This document shows positions 4,845 through 5,337 of a stretch of DNA of 5,337 bases, piece after piece. Position numbers and translations under genes: made by a program. The stretch is taken from the NCBI GenBank assembly GCA_003140115.1, contig PLIQ01000342.1, forward strand, positions 3,882 through 9,218. Reading direction: 5' to 3'. The DNA is from Actinomycetota bacterium (GTDB lineage Bacteria > Actinomycetota > Actinomycetes > Streptosporangiales > Streptosporangiaceae). The number at the start of each line of letters is the position of its first letter. The first letter of the stretch is position 1. A model generated the notes under the pieces. That model was not told where the DNA came from and did no database searches. It saw only the letters and a list, made by a program, of their open reading frames with translations.

Positions 4845-4863
4845 CCGCCGGGATGACCGGCGG
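4845..4863 (+). other. Hairpin in the recA 5' leader
   Basis: CCGCCGG at 4845-4851 pairs perfectly with CCGGCGG at 4857-4863 around a GATGA loop, 73 nt before the recA ATG. It lies inside the predicted leader transcript. It might affect leader stability or read-through, but no anti-terminator partner is evident, and such stems arise by chance in GC-rich DNA. Confidence 0.4.
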
Positions 4864-4936
4864 GACCACGACGAAGACGACCTGGGCGGTGCGGGAAGGT
4901 GCCCGCAGGCCCCTTAACCCGGCAGGGAGTCCCCAG

Positions 4937-5337
4937 ATGGCAGCAAATGGCAGGCAGGGTCTTGAGCGGGCGGGCGACAGGGACAAGGCCCTGGAGACCG
5001 CTCTTCTCCAGATCGAGCGGCAGTTCGGCAAGGGTTCGGTCATGCGCCTCGGCGACGAGACGCGGGTGCCGGTGGAGGTGATCCCGACCGGGTCGATCGC
5101 GCTGGACGTGGCGCTGGGCCTCGGCGGCCTGCCGCGCGGCCGCATCGTCGAGATATACGGACCGGAGAGCAGCGGAAAATCGACCTTGGCGCTGCACGCC
5201 GTGGCGAACGCGCAGAGGGCAGGCGGCATTGCCGCCTACATCGACGCCGAGCACGCGCTGGATCCGGACTACGCCAAGAACCTCGGCGTGAACACCGACG
5301 CACTGCTGGTTTCCCAGCCGGACACCGGCGAGCAGGC
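4937..5337 (+). CDS. recA: Recombinase RecA (N-terminal part, truncated by the window)
   Basis: The first 133 residues of RecA are present; the full protein is usually about 345-380. The protein forms filaments on single-stranded DNA, drives strand exchange in recombinational repair, and activates LexA self-cleavage in the SOS response. Visible landmarks are the N-terminal helix with [19 protein letters not shown], then [19 protein letters not shown], the Walker A loop G-P-E-S-S-G-K-S, and [14 protein letters not shown]. The Walker A has Ser-Thr after the Lys where Thr-Thr is commoner, a conservative change. The Walker B and DNA-binding loops lie beyond the window. GGGAG ends seven bases before the ATG. 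Transcription is probably LexA-repressed from the promoter at 4698-4720. DUF3046, the usual upstream neighbour, is displaced by about 2.2 kb. Confidence 0.97.
   Translation, partial: MAANGRQGLERAGDRDKALETALLQIERQFGKGSVMRLGDETRVPVEVIPTGSIALDVALGLGGLPRGRIVEIYGPESSGKSTLALHAVANAQRAGGIAAYIDAEHALDPDYAKNLGVNTDALLVSQPDTGEQ

Noticed and set aside
4714..5254. Long minus-strand frames opposite recA
   Set aside because: They are shadows of recA, which is unmistakable on the plus strand.

Overview
This is a GC-rich window with actinobacterial signatures. A 64-residue DUF3046 gene and recA lie in the same orientation (neighbours in many actinomycetes), there is an F420-type PPOX-fold enzyme and a Septum_form-like membrane protein, and a CGAAC-N4-GTTCG type LexA box lies upstream of recA. 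The genus cannot be fixed from the sequence.

Layout. Bases 1-129 hold the C-terminus of an amidohydrolase, most like N-acetylglucosamine-6-phosphate deacetylase. Convergent to it (158-895, minus) is a single-pass membrane protein with a proline/glutamate pentapeptide-repeat tail and a four-cysteine external domain. Next on the minus strand is an aminoglycoside-phosphotransferase-fold kinase (1140-2069). It is divergent from a small two-helix membrane protein (2185-2472). The gap between them carries a conspicuous AT-rich 26-bp palindrome that overlaps a TTGACA-type promoter. DUF3046 (2491-2685) follows, and its 3' end runs into a decaying 22-bp tandem repeat.

Between DUF3046 and recA lies about 2.2 kb that looks like an accessory insertion. 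It contains a PPOX-class F420-type oxidoreductase (2747-3139, minus), a degraded TetR-like regulator (about 3241-3570, minus), a 23-bp inverted repeat that looks like its operator (3592-3614), and an alpha/beta hydrolase (3650-4459, plus). The arrangement suggests a former TetR/hydrolase divergent pair whose regulator has lost its DNA-binding half and its reading frame, while the operator and the target gene remain.

Bases 4460-4936 hold the recA control region: a one-mismatch LexA box, a TATAGT -10 element and a leader of about 210 nt with a perfect 7-bp hairpin. A dubious minus-strand ORF starts right beside the SOS box. recA begins at 4937 and runs off the window. No RNA gene, CRISPR array or intact mobile element is visible. 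The most interesting points are the 26-bp palindrome, the orphaned TetR-like operator, and the insertion that separates DUF3046 from recA.
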